Positions 9,301-17,149 of a stretch of 64,000 nucleotides of DNA are shown one piece after another. Below the pieces are notes generated by a model that saw only the letters and a list, made by a program, of their open reading frames with translations, ran no database searches and was not told where the DNA came from. The translations under genes and the position numbers were made by a program. The stretch lies in the NCBI GenBank assembly GCA_003138895.1, contig PLHJ01000006.1, forward strand, positions 62,001 to 126,000, read 5' to 3'. Origin of the DNA: Acidimicrobiaceae bacterium. Its GTDB lineage: Bacteria; Actinomycetota; Acidimicrobiia; Acidimicrobiales; RAAP-2. Position 1 is the stretch's first letter, and the number at the start of each line of letters is the position of its first letter.

Positions 9301-9327
9301 TGATGATGTCAGGAAATGACATCATCA
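9301..9327. promoter_or_regulatory. perfect palindromic operator 1 (TetR-family type)
   Basis: Arms TGATGATGTCA (9301-9311) and TGACATCATCA (9317-9327) are exact inverted repeats around a 5-bp spacer. The site begins 16 bp upstream of the TetR-family start codon. Its size and symmetry match a TetR-dimer operator, and autorepression is inferred from position. Confidence 0.75.
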
Positions 9328-9333
9328 CGATAA

Positions 9334-9358
9334 GGTGATGACAGTTAAAGACATCACC
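9334..9358. promoter_or_regulatory. second, related operator-like palindrome
   Basis: GGTGATGAC (9334-9342) and GACATCACC (9350-9358) form an inverted repeat with one mismatched position per arm. They share the core GATGtC/GaCATC of operator 1. The two palindrome centres are 32 bp apart, about three helical turns, so two dimers could sit on the same DNA face. Confidence 0.6.
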
Positions 9359-9407
9359 CGTTACCTTCGCGACATGGGTCGTGGGGAGCGCGATTGGAGG
9401 AATTCTC

Positions 9408-10316
9408 ATGCGAATATTCGTCACCGGCGCATCCGGTTTTATTGGCACCGAAGTATCGCGTGAACTACGCGACGCAGGTCATCAAGTAGTGGGCCTTGCT
9501 CGCTCTGATGCTTCCGCACAGACGTTGCGTAACGCCGGCTACGAAGTGCTGCGCGGTTCACTCGACGATCTCGACAGTCTTCGTCGTGGCGCTCTCGAAG
9601 CCGACGGCGTTATCAACCTCGCGTTCGACAATTTTGGTATGCGAACCGACTTCATGAGGTCGGTGCAGCAGGATCAAATTGCCGTTGAGGCGATGCTCGA
9701 AGTGCTTGAAGGAACCAACAAGCCCTTCGTCAACACTTCGGGAACGATGGTGCTTTCGTTCCTTGGGCGACTCGGCACCGAAGGCGACGTTCTTGATTCG
9801 AGCTTTCCGCGAGTGGGAACCGAAAACGTTGTCATTGACAGTGCCTCGCGTTCGATTCGTTCGTCAACAGTTCGCCTCGCACCGACGGTGCACGGTGAAG
9901 GCGATCTCCACGGCTTCGTGCCGGGACTCATCAACATTGCTCGTGAAAAAGGGTTTTCGGGCTACGTCGGTGATGGAATGAACCGCTGGCCGAGTGTGCA
10001 CGTACTTGACGCGGCTCACCTCTACCGTCTTGCGTTGGAATCCGCCCCCGCCGGGTCGCGTCTCCACGGCGTGGGTGAGGGGGGAATAGCGTTTAAGGAA
10101 ATTGCCGAGGCCATTGGTCGCCATCTCAACGTTCAGGTCCAGAGTGTCGCCGCCGACGACGTGGCCGACCATTTCAGTTACCTTTCAATGTTCGTTTCTT
10201 GGGATAACCCGTCGTCGAACACGATCACGCGGGAGCTTGTGAAGTGGGAACCAACGCACGCCGGACTTATCGAGGATGTTGACAAAGGCTTTTATTTCAA
10301 TACGCCGCTCTCATAG
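9408..10316 (+). CDS. NAD(P)-dependent epimerase/reductase (extended or atypical SDR)
   Basis: Rossmann-fold oxidoreductase of 302 residues. The start is the ATG at 9408 with TTGGAGG 7 bp upstream; an in-frame GTG at 9381 is less likely. The cofactor motif is TGASGFIG right at the N-terminus. The family's usual YxxxK catalytic pair is not obvious, and the serine region reads VNTSGTMVLS, so this resembles atypical SDR proteins annotated as NAD-dependent epimerases. Likely regulated by the divergent TetR-family protein through the two palindromes in its promoter region. The substrate is unknown. Confidence 0.85.
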   Translation: MRIFVTGASGFIGTEVSRELRDAGHQVVGLARSDASAQTLRNAGYEVLRGSLDDLDSLRRGALEADGVINLAFDNFGMRTDFMRSVQQDQIAVEAMLEVLEGTNKPFVNTSGTMVLSFLGRLGTEGDVLDSSFPRVGTENVVIDSASRSIRSSTVRLAPTVHGEGDLHGFVPGLINIAREKGFSGYVGDGMNRWPSVHVLDAAHLYRLALESAPAGSRLHGVGEGGIAFKEIAEAIGRHLNVQVQSVAADDVADHFSYLSMFVSWDNPSSNTITRELVKWEPTHAGLIEDVDKGFYFNTPLS

Positions 10317-10354
10317 ACGCCATCGACGTGTCGCTTCGTCGAAATGTGGACTCG

Positions 10355-10846
10355 CTAAGGAAATAGCAACTTTGAATCGGATCGCAAGGTTTTGATTTCC
10401 GCGATCGTGAGTGTCTGCTGGCAACTGCTGTAAATGATCGGGTAGATCGTGCCACCGGTAAAGGGGTGGCTCTCTACGATGCATTCGGCCACGACGTATT
10501 TCTTCCAAGCGGTAATTGAAATCGAGAGGTCGTTTCGCTCCACGCGATCGGGAATTTTCCTCTCGAGAGTCGAAACAATTGAACTAAGAAGAACGTTTCC
10601 CGCGCTGACTGCTTGACCCAGGCACGTGTCAATTTGAAGATCGGTGTTTCCCTTGGAGCAATTCGCGTTGTACGCCGCTGGTCCTTTCGCGAAGGCAGTT
10701 TCGTACCACGCCAATTGAGTTATCAGCGTCGCACCGAGGAGAACAACCATTGCCACGATGACGGTTCGCTGCCTTGGCGCTCGGCCAATTCCTGTTTGGC
10801 GTGACGGTCCGACGGTTCGCCTCGCAAAAGAATATGAAGCAATCAT
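10355..10846 (-). CDS. membrane-anchored protein with LprI/DUF1311-like domain
   Basis: Single-pass membrane or secreted protein. A hydrophobic segment (about VIVAMVVLLGATLITQLAW) is followed by an exported domain with the spaced pattern of the LprI N-terminal/DUF1311 family: a cysteine, TDLQIDTCLGQAV, AWKKYVVAEC, GGTIYPIIYSSC. Its even cysteines suggest disulfides outside the cell. Some family members inhibit lysozyme; that role is not established here. The start is uncertain: the ATG at 10846 gives 163 residues, while the frame stays open to an ATG at 10942. It stands alone and diverges from the acetate permease gene. Confidence 0.65.
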   Translation of the reverse strand: MIASYSFARRTVGPSRQTGIGRAPRQRTVIVAMVVLLGATLITQLAWYETAFAKGPAAYNANCSKGNTDLQIDTCLGQAVSAGNVLLSSIVSTLERKIPDRVERNDLSISITAWKKYVVAECIVESHPFTGGTIYPIIYSSCQQTLTIAEIKTLRSDSKLLFP

Positions 10847-11016
10847 GGCTCGCACTGTAGGGCCCTTTGGGCGTAAATACCATGCGGACGTCGCGGAGCT
10901 GATGATGGTGCCGGACGCGAGCTCGGCCGTGAGCGGCACCATAACCGGACCTTCGATGAGCTATTTAGGCGTCGAAATCATCACCATTCACGACGTTTCG
11001 CCCAAAATCGAGGATT

Positions 11017-11047
11017 TTTTGTTGTTAATACTTGATTAACAACAAAA
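11017..11047. promoter_or_regulatory. 31-bp perfect palindrome upstream of the acetate permease gene
   Basis: Arms TTTTGTTGTTAAT (11017-11029) and ATTAACAACAAAA (11035-11047) are exact inverted repeats around ACTTG. The site lies 71 bp before the SatP-family start codon, in a divergent intergenic region. It is AT-rich and not followed by a T tract, and it precedes rather than follows a gene, so an operator is more likely than a terminator. No regulator gene adjoins it. Confidence 0.6.
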
Positions 11048-11118
11048 GCCACGTTAAAAAGGAACCTGTATCACTTACCTCGCGGGCATGTCGCTTTCGA
11101 GTCAAGGGGGGAATACAA

Positions 11119-11706
11119 ATGAGCATTAACCATGGATCAAGCGCGCCAGCTTTTGGCGCCGGCATAGCCGACCCGGGGCCGTTGGGCCTTGCGGGCTTCG
11201 CTATGACGACGTTCCTGCTGAGCTTGGCGAATGCCAACATCCTTCACGCCAGTGGTGAAGTATTTGGACTCGCCATCTTCTACGGAGGCATCGCTCAACT
11301 ACTGGCGGGCTTGTGGGAATTTGCTAAGGGCAATACCTTTGGCGCCACAGCATTCGTTTCGTACGGAGCGTTCTGGCTGTCCTTCTACTGGCTGGTGAAC
11401 CAGACATCATCGGGAGTAACGGCGCACGCAGTCGCTGCGTATCTCATTGGATGGGCCATTTTCACGGCGTATATGACAATTGCGTCGCTGAAGACGACAG
11501 TGGTCATTGCGACGGTCTTTGTCTTGCTAACGATTACGTTCATCCTCTTAGCAATATCGGACCTTGGAAATGGTCACGTGACAATTGGACACTGGGGTGG
11601 TTACCTCGGTCTCGCAACTGCCGCTGCTGCTTGGTACGGATCGTTCGCGGTCGTTACCAACAAGACCTGGGGCCGCACCGTTTTGCCGGTGGGACCGCTT
11701 AACTAG
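11119..11706 (+). CDS. satP: acetate uptake transporter, GPR1/FUN34/YaaH (SatP) family
   Basis: Inner-membrane channel or symporter for acetate and possibly succinate; 195 residues and six hydrophobic segments, the normal size. The start is ATG at 11119 with a purine-rich AAGGGGGG upstream; the frame runs on to 11032 but lacks a good start. Family hallmarks are GPLGLAGFAMTTF near the N-terminus (the NPAPLGL-like signature) and YGGIAQLLAGLWEF with GNTFGATAF. The gene stands alone between a long palindrome and a strong terminator, so it is probably separately regulated. Confidence 0.93.
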   Translation: MSINHGSSAPAFGAGIADPGPLGLAGFAMTTFLLSLANANILHASGEVFGLAIFYGGIAQLLAGLWEFAKGNTFGATAFVSYGAFWLSFYWLVNQTSSGVTAHAVAAYLIGWAIFTAYMTIASLKTTVVIATVFVLLTITFILLAISDLGNGHVTIGHWGGYLGLATAAAAWYGSFAVVTNKTWGRTVLPVGPLN

Positions 11707-11740
11707 AAGTACGAATCGCCCTCGGGCGAGTGTTTCAGCG

Positions 11741-11778
11741 CGATGCCGCGGGGTGATCCCCGCGGCATCGTTGTTTTT
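11741..11778 (+). terminator. rho-independent terminator after satP
   Basis: A perfect 13-bp GC-rich stem (11741-11753 with 11758-11770) has a TGAT tetraloop and is followed by TTGTTTTT. It starts 35 bp after the permease stop. Confidence 0.95.
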
Positions 11779-11846
11779 AGAGCTCACGTACTCACTTTTC
11801 AAAGGAATCGTCATGGTGTTTATGATGGCCCTTGGAAGGAGTGATC

Positions 11847-12785
11847 TTGGTACATCCTGCGATTGAACCTTTCGTGCGAGCGGTTCGTGAACGCCCGCCC
11901 GCACACCCCGCCACGCAGACAATGGCGCAGCGACGCTCGGAAACCAAGATTCTGGCCGAGGCATTGCGAGGTAACGAAATTGCCGTCGCCGAGATTGTCG
12001 ATTTTGTTCTTCCCCTCGAACACGCCGAGATTGTGGCGAGGCTGTACGTACCAGAGACTGACGAGCGTTGCGCGCTGCTCGTGTACTTCCACGGCGGTGG
12101 ATTTGTCGTAGGCGACCTGGACACACACGACGGCGTTTGTCGTCGACTCGCGAACGATACCGGTATGCGCCTCGTCGCTATTGACTACCGACTGGCCCCG
12201 GAATTTCCATTTCCTTCCGCAATCGATGATGCCGTTGGAGTTGTCCGTTATCTGGCAAGTCACCTCGGAAACTTTGCCGATGCGAAAGCGAAACTCGTTC
12301 TCATTGGTGACTCGGCCGGTGCGACGTTGGCCGCCGTCGCGGCGAACGTGACGCGCAAAGACGAGTTACCGATTGCGGCTCAGGCGTTGTTATACCCGAC
12401 TATTGGTCCTGAGTTGGTGACGCAGTCAGCACACGATTTTGGAAATGGTTTTCTTTTGGAGACCGATCATTTGCGCTTCGATTATGAGCAGTATCTCGGT
12501 GCGTGGAGCGATCACAGCGATCCGCGGGTCAATTTACTGATGAATACCGACTTGGTCGGCGTGCCACCCGCAATCGTGGTTGTTGCGCAGTTTGATCCGC
12601 TTCGTGACGAAGGTGTCTCCTACGCAGGGCTTCTCGAACATTTTGGTGTGCCGGTTGAAGTGCTGGAAGCCGAGGGCATGGTGCACGGGTTCGTGCGACT
12701 TGGCGGTGTGGTCCCTGAAGCGCTCGCCATACTTGACGACGTGGCACAACACCTTCACGATTTTGTCGCGCGAAGCAACGCATGA
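11847..12785 (+). CDS. alpha/beta hydrolase, HSL-type esterase
   Basis: Carboxylesterase of the hormone-sensitive-lipase group, 312 residues. The chosen start is TTG at 11847 because AAGGAG lies 5 nt upstream; an in-frame TTG at 11832 is the alternative. The oxyanion-hole motif FHGGGFVVGD, the nucleophile elbow GDSAG, and the late acid and histidine (FDPLRDEG, GMVHGF) complete the catalytic set. The stop overlaps the sulfatase start by 4 nt, which suggests that the two hydrolases work on the same compound, perhaps an esterified and sulfated substrate (inference). Confidence 0.92.
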   Translation: MVHPAIEPFVRAVRERPPAHPATQTMAQRRSETKILAEALRGNEIAVAEIVDFVLPLEHAEIVARLYVPETDERCALLVYFHGGGFVVGDLDTHDGVCRRLANDTGMRLVAIDYRLAPEFPFPSAIDDAVGVVRYLASHLGNFADAKAKLVLIGDSAGATLAAVAANVTRKDELPIAAQALLYPTIGPELVTQSAHDFGNGFLLETDHLRFDYEQYLGAWSDHSDPRVNLLMNTDLVGVPPAIVVVAQFDPLRDEGVSYAGLLEHFGVPVEVLEAEGMVHGFVRLGGVVPEALAILDDVAQHLHDFVARSNA

Positions 12786-14221
12786 ACGTACTGTTCATTA
12801 CGCTCGATCAATTTCGCGGTGACGCGTATGGCGCGGCGGGACACCCGTTGGTAAAAACTCCCACCCTCGACCGAATTGCGCGCGAAGGAGTGCGGCTTGG
12901 TCGCCATTATTCGCAGGCTGCACCTTGCTCTCCTGGCCGGGCAGCTCTGTACACGGGCACGTACCAGATGAATAATCGCGTCGTCGCGAATGGCTCACCG
13001 TTAGCGGACGGGTTCGAGAATGTGGCGACGGTGGCACGGCTCGCCGGGTATGACCCAACGCTCTTTGGTTACACCGATCAAGGTATTGATCCGCGTGTGG
13101 CGCAAGGGGCCGATGATCCACGACTCGATAACTACGACGGTATCTTGCCGGGATTTTCTGTGGGTTGTTACATGCAAGAGAGCCAAGGCCCGTGGGTGCA
13201 GTGGCTCCGAGAAAAAGGTTACGACGTGGAAAGTGGTTGGCACCCGGCGGCGCTGGGTGAGCCCGATCGTCCCAGTGAAGTTTCGTTGACGGCGTTTTTG
13301 ACTGGCCGATTCACGACCTGGCTTTCGCGCCAAGACACCGGATGGTTCGCGCACCTTAGTTACTTGCGCCCTCATCCGCCATACGCGGCGGCGGGCACTT
13401 TCTCCTCAATGTATGACCCGGCCGACGTTGGCCTCCCTATACGTCCGGTTGATCGGGAATTTCGACACCCGCTGCACGACTTGTCGATGTCTTTTGAGGC
13501 TTCGGCCGCGCCGACCGATGAAGCCTCGATGCGTTACATGCGTGCGCAGTATTTCGGAATGATCAGTGAAGTCGACAGCCAATTGGCGAACGTTGTGTCG
13601 GCTATTGAAGAGCGAGGGGAGTGGAACGACACCATCGTCATCGTTACCTCCGATCACGGCGAACAGTTGGGCGATCACGGGCTCAAAGAGAAGCTCGCGT
13701 TTTTCCCGCAGAGTTACAACATTTTGGGATTATGGCGCGATCCTCGCAATGAGCGACGAGGGGTCGCGATAGACAAGTTTACGGAGAACGTTGATGTACT
13801 GGCGACCCTCTGCGACGCGCTGGGCGTCGACATCCCAGCACAAACTGATGGACGATCACTCGGTCCATTGCTACGTGGCGAAGAGACCTCGTGGCGTACC
13901 TGTGCTCATTACGAATGGGACTGGCGATTTTTCTTCATTGGCTCTCGAGCCGAGAACTGGCCCAATGACCGTTTCTTGTCGTTGCAGAATCTTGCCGTAT
14001 CGGTGGGCGACGACACCGCCTACGTCCAGTTTGGCGATGGGTCATTCAAGTGTTTTGATCTCGCCACCGATCCCACGTGGCGTACCGAGTCAAAGGACCC
14101 GTCCCAAATACTTCGTGGTGCTCAAGAACTTCTAGTGTGGCGACAAGAGCATCTTCGTCGAGACCAAACGGACCTCTTGCTCAGTCCCAAGCGCAAAGGC
14201 CGCTGGCCGATCAGTGTCTGA
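12782..14221 (+). CDS. sulfatase (formylglycine-dependent, Cys type)
   Basis: Sulfate-ester hydrolase of the alkaline-phosphatase fold, 479 residues. It starts with the metal-binding region LFITLDQFRGD and carries the active-site signature CSPGRAALYTG. In CxPxR motifs the cysteine must be converted to formylglycine by a separate enzyme (FGE or anSME), not seen in this window. Further metal ligands are in VTSDHGEQLGDHG. No signal peptide is present, so it should act in the cytoplasm. Coupled to the upstream esterase by a 4-nt overlap. Confidence 0.93.
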   Translation: MNVLFITLDQFRGDAYGAAGHPLVKTPTLDRIAREGVRLGRHYSQAAPCSPGRAALYTGTYQMNNRVVANGSPLADGFENVATVARLAGYDPTLFGYTDQGIDPRVAQGADDPRLDNYDGILPGFSVGCYMQESQGPWVQWLREKGYDVESGWHPAALGEPDRPSEVSLTAFLTGRFTTWLSRQDTGWFAHLSYLRPHPPYAAAGTFSSMYDPADVGLPIRPVDREFRHPLHDLSMSFEASAAPTDEASMRYMRAQYFGMISEVDSQLANVVSAIEERGEWNDTIVIVTSDHGEQLGDHGLKEKLAFFPQSYNILGLWRDPRNERRGVAIDKFTENVDVLATLCDALGVDIPAQTDGRSLGPLLRGEETSWRTCAHYEWDWRFFFIGSRAENWPNDRFLSLQNLAVSVGDDTAYVQFGDGSFKCFDLATDPTWRTESKDPSQILRGAQELLVWRQEHLRRDQTDLLLSPKRKGRWPISV

Positions 14222-14225
14222 CGGT

Positions 14226-14909
14226 CTAGTGCGTTAACGGCTGACCATCAAAGTTATCGATGGTCGTGAATTCCTCCACGGATCGTCGACGAAGTTTGCT
14301 CAAACGCGTTGACGAGTAGCCCAGAGCCACGACGCTTGCGAGAGCGAATGTCTTTGGAATTTTGAAGACCTCTCGAACAGCGTCTTCGTTGCGCGTAGCC
14401 ATGGTCGTCATAACCCCGCCAAGTCCGCGTTCGTTCGCCGCAAGAAGAATGCTCCACACGAACGGGTAGATGGATGCACCGCCGGCAATTTGGTAACGAC
14501 CAAGGTCACGGTCCACTGCGGCGAGAACACTGAGATCAGCGCACACCAGAAGCAGGACGGGAACTTGGTCGATCGTCTCGGCGAAACCATCGGGTTTTGA
14601 GCGCGCTTCGGCCGCGGCGCGCTGCGCACTTGCTCGAACACGATCTTCTTCAGTTGCGAGGGGTGAAAAGGGAATAAGGCCCGCGAGAGCGTGCGCTATG
14701 TAATCGTGCCAACCGTCGAGATAAAGATCACGAAGGGCTCGACGTTGTTCGAAATTCGTGCTGACGATTACTCGCCAAGCTTGACGGTTGCCCCCACTCG
14801 GGGCGAAGCGGGCGTCGTCAAGAATTTCGTACACCGTCTCAAGGGATACAGACTGATCGCTAAATGTTCGTATCGATCCGGTCGTGCGCAGGGCATCAGT
14901 GAGGTCCAT
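14226..14909 (-). CDS. nitroreductase-family flavoprotein
   Basis: FMN-dependent oxidoreductase of 227 residues. The start is ATG at 14909, giving MDLTDALRTTGSIRTFSDQ, the usual first helix and RxF region of the family; an upstream in-frame ATG would overlap the permease gene. The FMN-binding segment ARFAPSGGNRQAWRV and the late GLGGVMTTMATRNEDAV are characteristic. The physiological electron acceptor is unknown. It lies 29 bp downstream of the ABC permease gene on the same strand and may share its transcript. Confidence 0.9.
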   Translation of the reverse strand: MDLTDALRTTGSIRTFSDQSVSLETVYEILDDARFAPSGGNRQAWRVIVSTNFEQRRALRDLYLDGWHDYIAHALAGLIPFSPLATEEDRVRASAQRAAAEARSKPDGFAETIDQVPVLLLVCADLSVLAAVDRDLGRYQIAGGASIYPFVWSILLAANERGLGGVMTTMATRNEDAVREVFKIPKTFALASVVALGYSSTRLSKLRRRSVEEFTTIDNFDGQPLTH

Positions 14910-14938
14910 GCACCAACGGTACTGCTCGCGTTGTTTTC

Positions 14939-15724
14939 CTAGACGTCTCGTGAAACGAGCAACATGAGGCCAGCAGTCAAAAGTCCCGCGACGTACACCA
15001 CCAGAATGATCATGGCGGTCCATGGCGCAAACGAATGAGCCGCCACTGTCGTCGATGTCATGGACTGACCAAGATTGGCGGGCAGATACTTAGAAACATC
15101 GTTTTGCCAGTTGGAGGGTAAGAGGAAAACGAGTAACGGAAGAATCAAAAGAAGTGAGACAAAGACACTGATGGCCCAAGACGTATGGCGAAGAATGAGG
15201 CCAAGAGCAAGACCCAAAAGACTGAGCAGCGTGAGATAGACACCCGCGCTGAGCACCGCTCGAAGATCACTGGCGTTACCCAGCGAACCTGTCGGCGTAA
15301 CACCGGACAGCACTGACTGCCCGGCGAGGAACGCAATGATGCACACGGCCTCGGTAATAAGAAACAAACTCACCACGAGTACCGTTATTTTTCCAAAGGC
15401 AAACGTCATTCGCCGCGGCATTGCAGATAACGACGTTCGAATTGTCTTGTTCGCGTACTCGTTCGACACGAAAAGTGCTCCAATTACTCCAACGGCAAAC
15501 TGTGCGAACAGTGTTCCCGAAAGACTCGTATTTACCGGATCAAACGTGATGCGGTCGCGAAACGATGCGTGCGACCAGTGGCCCCGAACGGCGAACGACA
15601 CGAGCACCCCAATGCCAATCGTGAGAATCACGAGGGTTATTAGCCCCCACAAAGTGGACCGAACGGATCGAAATTTGATCCACTCTGAACGAACACTGCT
15701 GCCTAGTGAAATGGTGGTGCTCAT
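14939..15724 (-). CDS. ABC-2 type transporter permease
   Basis: Membrane subunit of 261 residues with about six hydrophobic segments, beginning with a short cytoplasmic stretch containing SEWIKFRSVRSTLW, typical of ABC-2 permeases of the drug/antibiotic or bacteriocin-immunity exporter type. Its start overlaps the end of the ATPase gene by 4 nt, so the two form one exporter. The substrate is not deducible. Confidence 0.9.
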   Translation of the reverse strand: MSTTISLGSSVRSEWIKFRSVRSTLWGLITLVILTIGIGVLVSFAVRGHWSHASFRDRITFDPVNTSLSGTLFAQFAVGVIGALFVSNEYANKTIRTSLSAMPRRMTFAFGKITVLVVSLFLITEAVCIIAFLAGQSVLSGVTPTGSLGNASDLRAVLSAGVYLTLLSLLGLALGLILRHTSWAISVFVSLLLILPLLVFLLPSNWQNDVSKYLPANLGQSMTSTTVAAHSFAPWTAMIILVVYVAGLLTAGLMLLVSRDV

Positions 15725-16647
15725 GCGGTTACTGCTTTCTTCGTCGATGGCGACCCGCTGTACTCAACTTCGTCGGCCGTCAATTCCATAAATGCTTCTT
15801 CCAACGATGCACGCTCTGGCGTCAACTCCAATATCGTTATGCCGAGTTCGTGCGCGAGCTCGCCTACTTCATCAGAAGTTGCGCCGATAACAGACAATGA
15901 CTGCTCGTTGTTGGCACTGACTTCGAACTTCTTTGATCGAAGAGCATCGGCCAAACCGTTGGGGTTAGAGGATCGAACGTAGACCGTTGACTTCGCGTTG
16001 GCCGTGAGTTCGGCCACTGAACCTTGCGTAATCAGATGGCCACGTCCGATAACTACCAAATGGTCAGCGGTGAGTGCCATTTCACTCATCAAGTGCGAAC
16101 TCACAAAAACTGTTCGTCCTTCATTGGCGAGCGAACGAAAGAGATCGCGCACCCAACGAATACCTTCGGGGTCAAGTCCGTTCACCGGTTCGTCAAAGAG
16201 CAAAATTTGAGGATCGCCAAGAATGGCGGCGGCAATACCGAGTCGTTGTCCCATACCCAAGGAAAAGTCGCCCGCGCGTTTCTTCGCAACGCCACTAAGC
16301 CCAACGATTTCCAATACCTCGTCAACTCGTGATGCCTTAATTTTGTTGGACGCGGCCAATGACAAAAGGTGATTGCGTGCGCTTCGTCCTGGGTGAACGG
16401 CCTTGGCGTCAAGGAGTGCTCCGACTTCGCGCAGCGGACTCTTGAGATCCGCATACGCCTTACCATTGATGGTTGCCGTACCTTTGCTCGGCGCGTCAAG
16501 TCCGAGAATGACGCGCATGGTCGTTGACTTTCCCGATCCATTTGGTCCTAGGAATCCGGTGACGACGCCAGCTCTGACGTCGAAACTGAGATCATTAATT
16601 GCGGTGACGTCGCCGTAACGCTTCGTCAGATGTTCGATATGTATCAC
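15721..16647 (-). CDS. ABC transporter ATP-binding protein
   Basis: ATPase of the exporter encoded with the following permease gene; 308 residues. Walker A is GPNGSGKSTTMR, the signature is FSLGMGQRLGIA, Walker B is ILLFDEPVNGLD, and the switch histidine lies in VSSHLMSE. The last 90 or so residues form the accessory C-terminal domain common in CcmA/drug-export ATPases. It heads a three-gene minus-strand run (ATPase, permease, nitroreductase) preceded by a long non-coding region. Confidence 0.93.
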   Translation of the reverse strand: MIHIEHLTKRYGDVTAINDLSFDVRAGVVTGFLGPNGSGKSTTMRVILGLDAPSKGTATINGKAYADLKSPLREVGALLDAKAVHPGRSARNHLLSLAASNKIKASRVDEVLEIVGLSGVAKKRAGDFSLGMGQRLGIAAAILGDPQILLFDEPVNGLDPEGIRWVRDLFRSLANEGRTVFVSSHLMSEMALTADHLVVIGRGHLITQGSVAELTANAKSTVYVRSSNPNGLADALRSKKFEVSANNEQSLSVIGATSDEVGELAHELGITILELTPERASLEEAFMELTADEVEYSGSPSTKKAVTA

Positions 16648-17149
16648 GCGACTCCTTTACCTACGTTTTACCAGTCAGCAATGAGAGTCCACTCTGGTTG
16701 AATTAAGAAGTGCGTAAGAGGCTCGGTAGTGTCGTCGTTGCTGGGTTCTCGCGAACTCGTGCCTGCGCAGCGTGGGTTCTTAATTGCGAAAAACTGTGTC
16801 TTGCGCAACTTTCCTATCGCTGCCAATTGATAGTGAAGTGTTATGTCGCGTAATTGATTTAGGCACGTTCGACTGACCGCGTTGCATCAGGAAACTGGAA
16901 AGATCGGTCGATGAAAAATTAATGGGCCACTTTCAGACCAGTCGGAGTTTGGCCTTCTTCTTAATTCCTACTTCTTAACTAGAAAACGAAGCACTCTTTT
17001 TCATCACGCAATGCACACTTGACTACGCTTGAGTGTGACGTTTTGCAAATGTGAGGGAAGTTGCCGTGCGTAAGCGGGATACTGAATCTGATCGCCAACG
17101 CTCTCCGCAACCAATTCTAAAACACCGCTTGCCTTCGGGTCGTGGGGCA
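16648..17149. other. 502-bp non-coding region with repeated TTCTTAATT motif
   Basis: No convincing gene lies between the divergent ABC ATPase and ClC genes. The 9-mer AATTAAGAA occurs at 16701-16709, its complement TTCTTAATT at 16777-16785 and 16958-16966, and the variant TTCTTAACT at 16972-16980. Reading frames here are short or lack ribosome sites. The region presumably holds the two divergent promoters; no clear -35/-10 pair could be fixed by eye. Confidence 0.5.

Noticed and set aside
17003-17040. Short inverted repeat CACACT/AGTGTG before the ClC gene
   Set aside because: Only 6 bp per arm with a 12-bp loop, too weak to call an operator or hairpin.
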